Shown: piece after piece, positions 17,307 through 26,407 of the stretch
Layout: every line of letters begins with the position of its first letter
Numbering within the stretch: the stretch's first letter is position 1
Assembly (NCBI GenBank): GCA_947259505.1
Contig: CAMYLT010000003.1
Coordinates: 248,001-312,000 of the forward strand
Reading direction: 5' to 3'
DNA length: 64,000 nt
Source: an uncultured Porticoccus sp.
GTDB lineage: Bacteria; Pseudomonadota; Gammaproteobacteria; Pseudomonadales; Porticoccaceae
Made by a program: the position numbers and the translations under genes
Notes under the pieces: model-generated
Seen by the model: only the letters and a program-made list of their open reading frames with translations
Told to the model about the DNA's origin: nothing
Database searches by the model: none

Positions 17307-18518
17307 TTATGAATCACCTTGCGCAGTATCCTCCAATGGGGGCGATGGCAAATCAGCAATGTGAGGTTGACGACGACGTCTGGTTTTTACCGGCACCATG
17401 CCGCGCATGGAATCAAGTTTTCCAAAGCAGAGTAGTTTGTCTTTTGCTTCCAGGATGCGCTCTGGCCTTGGGTTTGGGATACTTTTTGCGCCACGGTACA
17501 GGGTGAGCACATTGATATCCTGCTCTCGTAATTTGGTGTCTTGAATGCTGATGCCGACAAACTTTGATCCTTCAGGGATATATATCTCGCTAACCCCGTA
17601 GCCCTTGCTGACGGTGAGACGCTGTCGCACATCAATTTCAGGGAAATCTACCTGTGCCGCAATATATTCGATAACTGCACCGGCTACATCCAACCCCGTA
17701 CATTTTTCGATGCCCTCCAAGCCCGGGGAGGAATTGACTTCCATGATCTGCGGGCCATCTTTGCCCTCTAACATATCGACGCCTGCGACACGCAACCCCA
17801 TAATTTGTGCTGCTCTTACGGCTGTTTCTACATATTCTGGTGAAAGTTCGACAGCTTCAGCCACGCCGCCGCGATGAACGTTACTTCTAAATTCCTGCCC
17901 TTGAGCAACGCGGCGCATAGCTGCCACAACGCGATCGCCAACGACAAAGGCTCTGATGTCCTTTCCCTTGCTTTCCGCTACAAATTTTTGAATTAAAACA
18001 TTCTGCTTTTGACTTTGTAGTAATTCGATAATGGATTCTGCTGCCTTTAAAGATTCAGCCAGTAGAACACCAATACCTTGAGTGCCCTCAATTAATTTAA
18101 TGATAACGGGTGCTCCGCCCACACGTTCAATAGCGGGCAAGACATCTTTCTTATCGCGCACAAAAGTTGTTCTTGGAATGCCAATATGGTGGCGACTAAG
18201 GATTTGTAAACTCCGGAGTTTGTCGCGAGAATTGCTAATTCCATGCGCGGTATTAGCACAAAATACATCCATTTCTTGAAATTGTCTGACTACAGCCGTT
18301 CCGTAATAAGTTATGGAGGCGCCAATCCTCGGTAGGACGGCATCATAAGTGCTTAATGACTTTTGGCGATAATAAAGGTCAGGAACCCCTCGCTGTAGGT
18401 CAATAGCAAATTTAAGTGTATTTAATACTCTAACGTCGTGCCCTCTTTGCAGGGCGGCTTCTTTTAAACGTTGTGTGCTGTATGCGTTTGGTCCACACGA
18501 TAAAATGGCAAGTTTCAT
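17307..18518 (-). CDS. rimK: RimK-type ATP-grasp glutamate ligase with C-terminal RCK_C-like domain
   Basis: RimK adds glutamate residues to the C-terminus of ribosomal protein S6 in E. coli. I start at the Met of KLAILSCGPNAYSTQRL, preceded by AGGAGTAAACAAT. The track's 13 extra residues are not needed. The first ~295 residues match RimK throughout: SRDKLRSLQILSRHHIGIP, VIIKLIEGTQGIGVLLAE (ATP-grasp) and IMEVNSSPGLEGIEK (metal ligands). About 105 more residues follow, with SEIYIPEGSKFVGISIQD, LTLYRGAKSIPNP and DKLLCFGK resembling the TrkA C-terminal (RCK_C) domain, absent from E. coli RimK (300 aa). The pair with rimB upstream supports the call. Codon use looks AT-richer than its surroundings. 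Confidence 0.85.
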   Translation of the reverse strand: MKLAILSCGPNAYSTQRLKEAALQRGHDVRVLNTLKFAIDLQRGVPDLYYRQKSLSTYDAVLPRIGASITYYGTAVVRQFQEMDVFCANTAHGISNSRDKLRSLQILSRHHIGIPRTTFVRDKKDVLPAIERVGGAPVIIKLIEGTQGIGVLLAESLKAAESIIELLQSQKQNVLIQKFVAESKGKDIRAFVVGDRVVAAMRRVAQGQEFRSNVHRGGVAEAVELSPEYVETAVRAAQIMGLRVAGVDMLEGKDGPQIMEVNSSPGLEGIEKCTGLDVAGAVIEYIAAQVDFPEIDVRQRLTVSKGYGVSEIYIPEGSKFVGISIQDTKLREQDINVLTLYRGAKSIPNPRPERILEAKDKLLCFGKLDSMRGMVPVKTRRRRQPHIADLPSPPLEDTAQGDS

Positions 18519-18720
18519 ATTGTTTACTCCTGTAACGTTCTGCACAGCACGAGTCAAGCAGATAGAATTAACCTAGTTTTATTGTTCAGTGCTTATTGCT
18601 AGGTTTTATTAATAACGCTATAAGACCATATAAATAGTTTTATAGGTGTACCCTAAATGGGTTAAAGGACCTCTCCTTTATATGCAGGCTGGATTAAAAA
18701 TAGATAGGCCTCGACGCCAA

Positions 18721-19173
18721 CTACACAGGGTTCTCATTTTTAGAGAAAATAAACTCATGGCTAGGGTCTACCATAATTCTATCCTTCATGGCTTCACGCC
18801 CTAATAGCATCAAATAGTTCATCGTCGATCGATCGGTTAATGTCAGCTTGATCTTCCACTCCTCACCTCCCAATTTGATGACTGTTCTGATGACTACGCG
18901 CTTTTCCTTATCAGCAGAGGAGCTTTTAACTACTTTTGTGCCTCTCAATGGCACTGCGGTGTGGACAATCTTTTCAACATTATGAACGTCTGGGTGAATA
19001 TCAAAGCTTACCCACCGTTTTCCTTCCTTGATAAATTCTTCAATATTATCCACATGCAACGAAGAAGTAGCTGCACCTGTGTCAACTCGCATCTCTACAT
19101 TAGATATACCTAGGTCTGGCAGGTCACAGTATTCCAGTGCACCTAGGATAATTTTATTGGACGGTTCAATCAT
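18721..19173 (-). CDS. rimB: RimB-like retropepsin-fold protease (ATP-dependent zinc protease family)
   Basis: A 150-residue protein with the aspartyl protease signature RVDTGAATSSLH near residue 30 and MLLGREAMKD near the end, matching the family commonly named ATP-dependent zinc protease, now known to have a retropepsin fold. In Pseudomonas rimB is encoded with rimK and modulates S6 glutamylation. Here it lies about 200 bases upstream of rimK on the same strand. The intergenic DNA and this gene are visibly richer in A and T than the window average, which may mean acquisition. Confidence 0.82.
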   Translation of the reverse strand: MIEPSNKIILGALEYCDLPDLGISNVEMRVDTGAATSSLHVDNIEEFIKEGKRWVSFDIHPDVHNVEKIVHTAVPLRGTKVVKSSSADKEKRVVIRTVIKLGGEEWKIKLTLTDRSTMNYLMLLGREAMKDRIMVDPSHEFIFSKNENPV

Positions 19174-19508
19174 GTCTGTGTGTTATGAATCTTGTTATTG
19201 GACGTCAGAGTATACACCACCATCTTTTTATAGGGTTTTTACCTTTATTTTGCATTTGGTTTGTTGGCGCTAAATTTTATGTCAGAGGATAGTTCAAGAT
19301 TTCCACAGTGAAAAAAGTGTTCTTTCATATTCGAATAAAAAGAAGTAATCGACGCCTTAGTGTGTTTGCGTGAGTTAGAAGGTTAGTAGTCTTTAGTGAG
19401 TTACGACGCCAGCTCCACGGAGACAATGAATCGTCGTACTGGAGTGCCTTTGAATATTCGGTTTCGCATGATGGCTCCTTAAAAAAGCATCTGAGTCACG
19501 ACTCATGA
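19174..19508. other. AT-rich gap; no clear gene apart from one tiny ORF
   Basis: This 335-base stretch separates rimB from the channel gene. It should include the rimB promoter, but I see no firm -35/-10 pair. The only coding candidate is the 22-codon frame listed separately. Confidence 0.5.
19401..19469 (-). CDS. Possible 22-residue peptide with strong ribosome binding site
   Basis: On the minus strand AAGGAG stands five bases before an ATG that opens a 22-codon frame starting MRNRIFKGTPVRRF and ending in TAA. The peptide is basic and matches nothing I know. It lies downstream of the formate/nitrite channel gene on the same strand. A chance frame is possible; the near-ideal ribosome binding site is the only positive evidence. 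Confidence 0.3.
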   Translation of the reverse strand: MRNRIFKGTPVRRFIVSVELAS

Positions 19509-20324
19509 TTATCTATCTTTCCGCATGCGCTCCGCTCGCAGATAGGCTACCCAGTACACGCCAGCCACCAGAAGAGTGCCGCCAACGAGATTGCCAGCAG
19601 TTACCGCGATAATGTTCCTGCTGGCACCGATTATCGATATTGTGTCGCCCGCATCGATGGCGAGCCCAAAAGGCAGGAAAAACCAGTTTGCGATTGAATG
19701 CTCTAAGCCGATGGCAACGAAGGCTGTAATGGGGAAAAAGATTGCCAGTATCTTGTCGGTCACACTACGTGCACCTATCGCGAGCCATACTGCAAGGCAG
19801 ACAAACACATTGCATAAGATGCCACGCGTGAAAGCCTCGGACAGGGTCAGATCAGCTTTGACGCGAGCGATGTGTACAGCCATCTCACCTATGGAGCCAG
19901 CTCCCAGACTGGCGATGTCTGCCCACACGACGAGGAGTACTGTTCCAAGGCAACCAATAACGTTGCCGACATAGACCAAAAGCCAGTTCCTCATTATCTC
20001 CCGGGTGCCGATCAGGCGACTGGCCCAGGCCATTGCGATGAGGTTGTTCCCAGTGAATAACTCCGCGCCGGCCACCACGACGAGAACTAAGCCCAGACAG
20101 AAGCTCACGCCGCCAAGCAAGCGCGTAGGGCCGAAGCCAAGGCTGGATTCCGTTACCGTCACAGTGAACAGCAGAGAGCCAAGCGAAATGAAAGCCCCGG
20201 CGAGTATGGCTAGCACGAGCAATGTGATGGTATCGTCGTGCGCCTTTGCAACGCCGAGGCGCTCAACTTTTCGGGCAATCTCCTGCGGTGGGTAGGCGTC
20301 ACTTAGGTACGGTTCTTGTTCCAT
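19509..20324 (-). CDS. Formate/nitrite transporter family protein
   Basis: A 271-residue membrane protein of the FNT family (FocA/NirC-like pentameric anion channels). The cytoplasmic N-terminus AYPPQEIARKVERLGVAKA and the signature AGAELFTGNNLIAMAWA, along with GNVIGCLG and an AGNLVGGTLLVAG repeat near the end, are characteristic. Six membrane helices are expected. Neighbouring genes give no clue to the ion; formate, nitrite and hydrosulfide are all known in the family. It is on its own, with a noncoding stretch upstream. Confidence 0.82.
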   Translation of the reverse strand: MEQEPYLSDAYPPQEIARKVERLGVAKAHDDTITLLVLAILAGAFISLGSLLFTVTVTESSLGFGPTRLLGGVSFCLGLVLVVVAGAELFTGNNLIAMAWASRLIGTREIMRNWLLVYVGNVIGCLGTVLLVVWADIASLGAGSIGEMAVHIARVKADLTLSEAFTRGILCNVFVCLAVWLAIGARSVTDKILAIFFPITAFVAIGLEHSIANWFFLPFGLAIDAGDTISIIGASRNIIAVTAGNLVGGTLLVAGVYWVAYLRAERMRKDR

Positions 20325-20676
20325 AGAACTCTCCGCAATCAGTTAATTATGAAGGCACTGGCGCTTATCTAATTTTGGTACCCTATCTGAGGTCTGCATA
20401 ACAAAGTGACATGGCTTTTCTTTCAAACAATAGCTTAATCGCAAGATTGGTGGGTAATTTCTGACATGAAGCCCTCTCTATCAACTTGTCGATTCATAAC
20501 CAATCAGCTCCATAGACATTTTCATAGGGGGTGAAGCATTGGGCTTAAAGCCGCCATGATTGGCTCTCTCTGTGCCTTTTCCTAGGGCTGGGGGTGGGTG
20601 GGTTATCCCCCCAGAAATACCCCCATATGCCCACAGGTGGCAATGTACAGAGGTGGGTGATGCTAGACAAGAAGGC
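20325..20676. other. Noncoding gap between the FNT gene and ssrA
   Basis: About 350 bases without a convincing ORF. It holds a G/C-run-rich patch (about 20580-20640) just beyond the ssrA terminator. tmRNA 3' ends are common integration sites, but I find no integrase-like reading frame or copy of the ssrA 3' end here. Confidence 0.45.
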
Positions 20677-20704
20677 ATAAAAAAGCCCCGAATTTCGGGG
20701 CCTT
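20677..20704 (-). terminator. Rho-independent terminator of ssrA
   Basis: On the minus strand GGCCCCGAAATTCGGGGC is followed by TTTTTTAT, about 35 bases after the tmRNA CCA end. Confidence 0.88.
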
Positions 20705-20737
20705 GTGGACATCATTGGATGTTGCTAGATGTCGAAT

Positions 20738-21132
20738 TGGTGGAGGCGGCGGGAATTGAACCCGCGTCCGCCAGTCCTCTGCCGAGGGATCTACATGCTT
20801 AGTTCAGTCTATTATATTTAGCTGTCTACAGCCCGGCTGACAGGGCGCGCAAACAGCGATTCCGGTAAGTGTTTAGCGAATCCACCCCGGACGAGCTTCA
20901 TCGCGATCTTGTGAGTATGACACCTGAGTGCTTCGCCACTACCCGAGGGTAGTTGAAGCGCTGGACGCACAAGCACGGCTCCAGTCAGATGGCATTCTAC
21001 CGTTTCTTAGGCGGCGAGTGCGTAGTTGTCGTCGTTGGCAACTATAATTTGCGACTTTGGATTTACGAGATTGGTCGCCATCTCGGCATGCACCCAGGGT
21101 TTCGCAACCGGCGTCGAATCCAAATCGCCCCC
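20738..21132 (-). ncRNA. ssrA: tmRNA (transfer-messenger RNA)
   Basis: tmRNA rescues stalled ribosomes with SmpB. The 395-base RNA starts GGGGGCGATTTGGATTCGAC and ends with a tRNA-Ala-like T arm GGGTTCAATTCCCGCC and CCTCCACCA. The tag frame at 21039-21007 reads ANDDNYALAA then TAA, the same type of tag as in Pseudomonas aeruginosa. Pseudoknot stems flanking the tag are visible as complementary GC-rich segments. smpB lies 140 bases upstream on the same strand. Confidence 0.97.
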
Positions 21133-21272
21133 TGAAAATGGTGGTAAATCTTTCTAGCATCCCGGCCTTGGCCGAGGCGACGCATCCTATCACAAGAAAG
21201 ACTTTTCCTTAGACTTTTTCTATTGGGGAAGTTCAGTGCAAGGGAGCTGCAACCTGAGATTGCTGATGTCGG

Positions 21273-21752
21273 TCAGTGATTGTGGCGCATCAGGCGCTGT
21301 TTCTGGCGGTCCCAGTCGCGGTTCTTTTCAGTCTCGCGTTTGTCGTGCTCTTTCTTGCCTTTGGCCAGGGCGATTTCGCATTTCACCAAGTGCTTTTTCC
21401 AGTAAAGAGCAGTAGCCACACAGGTGTAGCCTTTTTGGTTCACGCCATTGAACAGTCGACTGAGTTCCCGTTCGTGAAGTAACAGCTTGCGGGTTCTAGT
21501 GGGGTCGGTCACGAAGTGGGTGGAGGCGGTGGCGAGAGGCGTAATGTGCACACCCAGCAGAAAGGCTTCTCCGTCTTTTAGCAGCACATAGCTGTCCGTA
21601 ATCTGGACTTTGCCTGCCCTGAGACTTTTGACTTCCCAGCCTTTCAGCACTACACCGGCCTCGAACTTTTCTTCCAGCTGGTATTCGTGGCGAGCACGTT
21701 TGTTGAGCGCGATGGTGGAGCTTTGGTTTGATTTTTGTGGTTTCTTTGCCAT
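21273..21752 (-). CDS. smpB: SsrA-binding protein SmpB
   Basis: SmpB binds the tRNA-like part of tmRNA and mimics the anticodon stem in the decoding centre. 159 residues is normal. Features seen: [20 protein letters not shown] with [14 protein letters not shown], the loop HVTPL-type IHITPL equivalent, and the Lys/Arg-rich C-terminal tail ([21 protein letters not shown]). It lies directly upstream of ssrA on the same strand. Confidence 0.97.
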   Translation of the reverse strand: MAKKPQKSNQSSTIALNKRARHEYQLEEKFEAGVVLKGWEVKSLRAGKVQITDSYVLLKDGEAFLLGVHITPLATASTHFVTDPTRTRKLLLHERELSRLFNGVNQKGYTCVATALYWKKHLVKCEIALAKGKKEHDKRETEKNRDWDRQKQRLMRHNH

Positions 21753-21878
21753 GGGGCGGCATTATAAGGATTGCGCTGTGGTGCGCCTATGGTTTTGTGA
21801 CGGGACTCGCTGGCGGTTTGGTTTTGCCGGACACCGATTGCCGGTACAATCGAGCACATCAAGGTATGAGTAACGCCG

Positions 21879-23285
21879 ATGGCGGAAGAACAACTGACAG
21901 CGCCCAGTTCAGATGAGGCCTCTGGCAAGCGTGGCATCCACGGTGCATGGTCCAGTCGTTGGACATTTGTCATGGCGGCGACGGGTTCTGCCGTTGGACT
22001 TGGCAACATTTGGAAATTTCCTTATATCGCCGGCGAAAATGGCGGAGGGGCTTTTGTGCTGGTGTATCTGATCTGCATTCTGTTGGTGGGCATGCCAGTG
22101 ATGGTGGCTGAGGTGATGCTGGGTCGTCGTGGTCGCCAGAGTCCCATTAATGCTATGCGCTATCTGACACAAGAAGCTGGCCTGCACGGTGCCTGGAATG
22201 CTATCGGTTGGCTGGGGGTGACGGCGGGGTTGATGATCCTCTCGTACTACGCAGTGATTGCTGGCTGGGCGCTCTATTACATAGGTCAGATGGCTTCGGG
22301 AACTTTTCAGGGCGCGAGTGCTGATCAGGCCGGTGTGGTGTTCGGCCAATTGCTGTCCAGTCCCAAGGAATTAATCTTTTGGCAGAGCATTTTTATGCTG
22401 CTGACGATGGCAGTGGTTGTGGGTGGTGTGACCCGGGGTTTAGGGGTTGCCGTGCGTATTTTGATGCCGCTGTTATTCGTGTTGCTGGTGATATTGTTAG
22501 GGTTTTCTATTCAGCGTGGAGATTTTGCACGCGGTTTCAGTTTTCTGTTCAGCTTCAATTTTGAAGCGTTGACCTGGGCTGGTGTGCTGGAGGCGATGGG
22601 GCATGCTTTCTTTACGCTTAGTCTGGGGATGGGTGCGATCATGGCTTACGGTGCCTATATGCCGGATCACGCCCGCATCGGTCGCACGGTATTGGCGGTG
22701 GGGTTTCTCGACACCCTAGTGGCATTGCTGGCAGGGTTGGCAATTTTTCCAATTGTCTTTGCCAACCCGACTATTGAACCTGGCGCCGGCCCCGGCTTGA
22801 TGTTTGTGAGCCTGCCGGTTGCCTTTGGCAACATGGCGGGCGGCTTGCTGTTTGGCAGTATCTTTTTTGTGCTGGTGACTTTGGCGGCCTGGAGCTCGGC
22901 GATTTCACTGATTGAACCGGCTGTCGCCTTCCTGATCGAGTCTAAGGGCTTTAATCGTATTACCGCCAACCTTTTGCTGGGTGGTCTTGCCTGGTCGGTG
23001 GGGCTGGGCAGCGTTCTGTCTTTTAATGTGTGGGCAGATGTGACGCTGGCAGGGTTTAACTTTTTTGAATTCATGGACTTTTTGACATCCAGCGTGATGC
23101 TGCCCCTGACAGGGTTGTTTATTGCTCTTTTCGTGGGCTGGCTGATGAAGCCCGAGGCGGTGCGCAGTGAACTTATGGATGAATCCAGTGGGGTCTTCAC
23201 CGCTTGGCGCTGGATATTGCGATATATTTCCCCTGCGGCCGTTCTGGTGGTTTTTGTAATGGGTGTCTACAAGACGTTTTCCTGA
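21879..23285 (+). CDS. Sodium-dependent transporter, neurotransmitter:sodium symporter (NSS/SNF) family
   Basis: A 468-residue inner-membrane protein of the LeuT fold. The first helix carries the Na+/substrate motif TGSAVGLGNIWKFPYIAGENG. Further signatures include GMPVMVAEVMLGR and LSLGMGAIMAYGAYM in helix 6. About twelve helices are predicted. Bacterial members usually carry amino acids, and the substrate here is unknown. Its stop overlaps the ratA start, so the genes are probably cotranscribed. Start ATG follows the smpB divergent region. Confidence 0.88.
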   Translation: MAEEQLTAPSSDEASGKRGIHGAWSSRWTFVMAATGSAVGLGNIWKFPYIAGENGGGAFVLVYLICILLVGMPVMVAEVMLGRRGRQSPINAMRYLTQEAGLHGAWNAIGWLGVTAGLMILSYYAVIAGWALYYIGQMASGTFQGASADQAGVVFGQLLSSPKELIFWQSIFMLLTMAVVVGGVTRGLGVAVRILMPLLFVLLVILLGFSIQRGDFARGFSFLFSFNFEALTWAGVLEAMGHAFFTLSLGMGAIMAYGAYMPDHARIGRTVLAVGFLDTLVALLAGLAIFPIVFANPTIEPGAGPGLMFVSLPVAFGNMAGGLLFGSIFFVLVTLAAWSSAISLIEPAVAFLIESKGFNRITANLLLGGLAWSVGLGSVLSFNVWADVTLAGFNFFEFMDFLTSSVMLPLTGLFIALFVGWLMKPEAVRSELMDESSGVFTAWRWILRYISPAAVLVVFVMGVYKTFS

Positions 23286-23722
23286 TGCTGACAACGATTA
23301 AACGCAGTGCGCTGGTTATGTATTCAGTTGAGCAGATGTTCGATCTGGTTAATGACGTAGCTAGTTATCCCCTCTACATGGAAGGCTGTGTCGGGGCAGT
23401 GGTACTGGAGGCAAGTGAGGAGACAATGATTGCCCGGCTCGACTTGAAGAAAGGCGGAGTGGGTCAAAGTTTTACCACGTGTAACACGCTGCTACGGCCC
23501 GAACGTATAGGGCTGCGACTCCACGATGGTCCTTTCAAAAAATTATCGGGCGAGTGGAGCTTTAAACCACTGACAGAGTCGGCCTGCAAAGTGATGCTAG
23601 ACCTGGAATTTGAATTTAACAGCCTGTCGGTGGGGCTCGCTTCTGGCGGGTTGTTTGCCTCGGTGGCCAACAATCTGGTGGATTCGTTATCCCGACGGGC
23701 AAAAGAGGTTTATGGTCAATGA
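23285..23722 (+). CDS. ratA: RatA / ubiquinone-binding START-domain protein
   Basis: A 145-residue START-like (Coq10/RatA) protein. The start at ATG 23285 overlaps the TGA of the transporter; the track's longer frame lies inside that gene. Sequence features include MFDLVNDVASYPLYMEGC and LSVGLASGGLFASVANNLVDSL. Related proteins either inhibit 70S assembly (E. coli RatA) or assist ubiquinone function; E. coli places it beside smpB-ssrA, as seen here. It overlaps rnfH by four bases. Confidence 0.88.
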   Translation: MLTTIKRSALVMYSVEQMFDLVNDVASYPLYMEGCVGAVVLEASEETMIARLDLKKGGVGQSFTTCNTLLRPERIGLRLHDGPFKKLSGEWSFKPLTESACKVMLDLEFEFNSLSVGLASGGLFASVANNLVDSLSRRAKEVYGQ

Positions 23723-24033
23723 AAGATGTGGAGTTGATTACCGTTGAAGTGGCCTATGCGTTACCGCAACGTCAGCAGTTGACGACCTTGCAGGTGGCCC
23801 CTGGCACGACGGCGTACGAAGCCGTTCAGCAGTCAGGTATTGTTCAACAGTTTCCTGAGATCGATCTGGACAACGCCAAAATGGGTATATTTGGTCAGGC
23901 GCTGGGTACCAAGGGGTTAAAACCGCCGAAAGAACACGTATTGCAGGCCGGGGATCGGGTGGAAATTTATCGTCCGTTGATTGCCGACCCGAAAGAAGTG
24001 AGAAAGCGTCGAGCAGAGAAGGCCAAAGAATAG
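23719..24033 (+). CDS. rnfH: RnfH/RatB family ubiquitin-fold protein
   Basis: A small (104-residue) beta-grasp protein of the UPF0125 family. It contains LEVAYALPQRQQL-like sequence near the start, the motif MGIFGQALG and EIYRPLIADPKEVRKRRAEKA near the C-terminus, which is characteristic. It is coupled to ratA, the same two-gene order as in E. coli. The biochemical role is not established. It converges with bamE. Confidence 0.88.
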   Translation: MKDVELITVEVAYALPQRQQLTTLQVAPGTTAYEAVQQSGIVQQFPEIDLDNAKMGIFGQALGTKGLKPPKEHVLQAGDRVEIYRPLIADPKEVRKRRAEKAKE

Positions 24034-24081
24034 CCAAAGAGGTCGATGAGAAATGTATTCAGGGTTTCCGAACCAGAACGA

Positions 24082-24504
24082 TTACTGGGTTTCTGATTCG
24101 GTGTCTGCGTTTTCGCTTTCGGTGCTCGCCGCAGGTGGTGCGAGAGCAGAGGGAATATAATCGCCCCGAAAACCTACCAGCTTGTCATCTTCAAAGAAGA
24201 TAGCGACTTGCTCGCGGACTTCTTCCCCTTCGCCAGGTACCAGACTGTAGTAATAATCCCAGCGGTTTTGGTTAAAGGTGTCAGCGACCAGGGGTGTTCC
24301 CATAATAAAGCGCACTTGAGACTTGGTCATGCCAGGTTTGAGCTGGTCGATCATCTCCTGCGTAATGACGTTACCCTGCTGAATATCGAATTTGTGTATG
24401 CTTGGCAGGTGGGGCATGCTGAAGCTGGGCATTGATATCCTGGAACACCCGGTCAGGGCGACCGACAAAGCCAGGCAACAAATCAGGCGTGCAGTAAAGT
24501 GCAT
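24082..24504 (-). CDS. bamE: Outer membrane assembly lipoprotein BamE
   Basis: BamE (SmpA) is a lipoprotein of the beta-barrel assembly complex. A lipoprotein signal ends at ALTGC, the Cys being about residue 20. The fold is seen in [19 protein letters not shown] followed by [16 protein letters not shown] and [11 protein letters not shown]. At 140 residues it is slightly longer than E. coli BamE because of an acidic C-terminal tail. It is divergent from fur, as in Pseudomonas. Confidence 0.95.
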   Translation of the reverse strand: MHFTARLICCLALSVALTGCSRISMPSFSMPHLPSIHKFDIQQGNVITQEMIDQLKPGMTKSQVRFIMGTPLVADTFNQNRWDYYYSLVPGEGEEVREQVAIFFEDDKLVGFRGDYIPSALAPPAASTESENADTESETQ

Positions 24505-24578
24505 CTTGGGGTTCCAGTCATTTCAGCGAACGGCGATAATACCGAATCCATCCAGTGTATAGAAGGGGCGTTACCTGA

Positions 24579-24986
24579 ATGAACGATGAAAACCGTGAAT
24601 TGCGTAAGGCCGGACTTAAGGTAACAGTCCCCCGCCTGAAAATTCTGCAACTTCTTGAAGAGAGTGGCGATCGGCACATGAGTGCGGAGGACGTCTACCG
24701 CCAGATGCTCGAGACGGGTGACGATGTAAGTATCGCCACGGTCTACAGGGTTCTGACCCAGTTTGAGAGTGCGGGGCTGATCACTCGGCACAATTTTGAC
24801 AGTGGCTCCGCCGTGTATGAGATCGACCGGGGTGAGCACCACGATCATATGGTCAATGTGGACACTGGCAAGGTGATTGAATTTCACAGTCCCGAAATCG
24901 AAGAGCTGCAAAGGCAGATCGTCGAGAAGCATGGCTATGAGCTGGTTGGCCACAACCTGGTGTTGTACGTTAAGTCGAAAAAGTAA
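24579..24986 (+). CDS. fur: Ferric uptake regulator Fur
   Basis: Fur is the Fe(II)-responsive repressor of iron uptake. 135 residues with the winged helix KAGLKVTVPRLKILQLL and DVSIATVYRVLTQFESAGL. The metal site is in EHHDHMVNVDTGKVIEF. The two Cys pairs that bind structural zinc in E. coli Fur are absent, as in Pseudomonas Fur. No Fur box is evident in the 74-base bamE-fur gap, so autoregulation is not supported by what I can see. Confidence 0.96.
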   Translation: MNDENRELRKAGLKVTVPRLKILQLLEESGDRHMSAEDVYRQMLETGDDVSIATVYRVLTQFESAGLITRHNFDSGSAVYEIDRGEHHDHMVNVDTGKVIEFHSPEIEELQRQIVEKHGYELVGHNLVLYVKSKK

Positions 24987-25025
24987 TCGCTATTGTTTGA
25001 CATTGGGGATGGGCGTGACCAACGT

Positions 25026-26243
25026 CTAGCAACACTGGATTTGGTTTCTACCGCCATCCTTCGCCCTATACAAGGCACTATCTGCTGCCTTTAACACACC
25101 TTCAAAATGCAGGGCATCTTCAGAATCGGCTACGCCCATGCTGATGGTCACTCGAATATTGCCTTCGCGGCGTGAGGCGCCACGCTTTTTTTCGCCACTT
25201 TTCTGGATGCGTGGACGGTTTTTCTTGTCCCGAGCTGTCATATCGTAGTTGGCAATTTCTCTGCGGAGCTCTTCCAGAAAGTCGAGTACCTGTTCTGATT
25301 TTCTGCCGCGAAAGAGCAGGCAAAATTCTTCTCCACCGAAACGGTAGGCCTTGCCACCACCTGCCACTCTGCGCAGCTTCGCCGCAACAGCCTTCAGAAC
25401 CTGGTCGCCGACATCATGCCCGTAGTTGTCATTAACCCTTTTGAAGTGATCCACATCCGCTATGGCCAGCGCGTAATGGCTGCCCATGCTGCGAACGTCG
25501 CGCATGAGAGCCCTGCGGTTGGGTATTTGGGTGAGTTCGTCCCGGTAAACCATATTGAGCAGGCTGTGGGTCTGGTTGATGATCAACAGCAGTCCCGCGG
25601 CGGAAAACATGATGGCCGAGATATGAGCCAGCTCAAACCAGCTCATGGTAATAAAGCCAAACAAAATACAGCCTGGCAGACTTGTATCGAGTTGTTCATG
25701 CTGGAGTAGCGGTAACGCGACACCCATGGGCAGGGCAATCAGGAATAATAGCCCTGCGGTTGGAGAAATCCTTAGCCCGAGGAAATCTGATTCGCCCATG
25801 TTAGGCATCAATTGAGCAAACCATAGTGGTTGCCACTGGAACAGACTGATGACAATCAGCGCGAAAATGGAAATAAAGGCCACCAGTACCAGGAAGGCTG
25901 GGTGCCTCCAACCGGTATCCGGCAGGATAATAAACAGCATTAACAATACCGGCAGGCAAAGGGATATGATGCCAAATACCTGCCCGGCAGGTTCTGTTCC
26001 CAGCGGTTCCTGGAGGAACTGATTAATAATCCAGAAGCTGATCAGCATGGTAGCGGCGGCGCCCAGATCCTTGGAGCGGTTGGCGAGGATGGCCATAAAG
26101 GCTGCGAGTCCGCATACGATGAAAGGCAGCTGTTCCAGCAGTGACAGTTGAGGTCCTTTTAGTGTGGGCAGCTGCCAGTAGGTCAGTAATGCCAGCAACA
26201 GGCAGAAGAGGAGTGGAAGAAGGCGAATGAGGACTTGTGACAT
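25026..26243 (-). CDS. Membrane-bound diguanylate cyclase (GGDEF)
   Basis: About 405 residues if started at the Met of SQVLIRLLPLLFCLL; the track's 73 upstream residues lack character. The N-terminal two-thirds contain about seven hydrophobic helices (a membrane sensor without a recognisable named domain). The C-terminal GGDEF domain has DELTQIPNRRAL, DVDHFKRVNDNYGHDVGD and the active loop FGGEEFC. No EAL domain follows. A basic insertion (KNRPRIQKSGEKKRG) precedes the final strand ITSMGVA-like VTISMGVADS. It should make cyclic di-GMP; the signal is unknown. Convergent with fur. Confidence 0.85.
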   Translation of the reverse strand: MSQVLIRLLPLLFCLLLALLTYWQLPTLKGPQLSLLEQLPFIVCGLAAFMAILANRSKDLGAAATMLISFWIINQFLQEPLGTEPAGQVFGIISLCLPVLLMLFIILPDTGWRHPAFLVLVAFISIFALIVISLFQWQPLWFAQLMPNMGESDFLGLRISPTAGLLFLIALPMGVALPLLQHEQLDTSLPGCILFGFITMSWFELAHISAIMFSAAGLLLIINQTHSLLNMVYRDELTQIPNRRALMRDVRSMGSHYALAIADVDHFKRVNDNYGHDVGDQVLKAVAAKLRRVAGGGKAYRFGGEEFCLLFRGRKSEQVLDFLEELRREIANYDMTARDKKNRPRIQKSGEKKRGASRREGNIRVTISMGVADSEDALHFEGVLKAADSALYRAKDGGRNQIQCC

Positions 26244-26407
26244 AACGGGTTGTTTCTGCACGCCTTCATTATCGAGTTGAGGACAGTCTAAGTGGTTGGT
26301 CGGGCCGCGTAAATATTTGCTTGGAGTCGGTCTGATGTATTGCTGACAGGAGCGATCAGCGGAGTAGTGCGGCTGGAATTGATGGCAGCAAAGGGAAGGA
26401 GGTGGTG

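Noticed and set aside
20939-21193. ORFs over ssrA
   Set aside because: They read through the tmRNA gene and do not match the known tag frame or any protein family.
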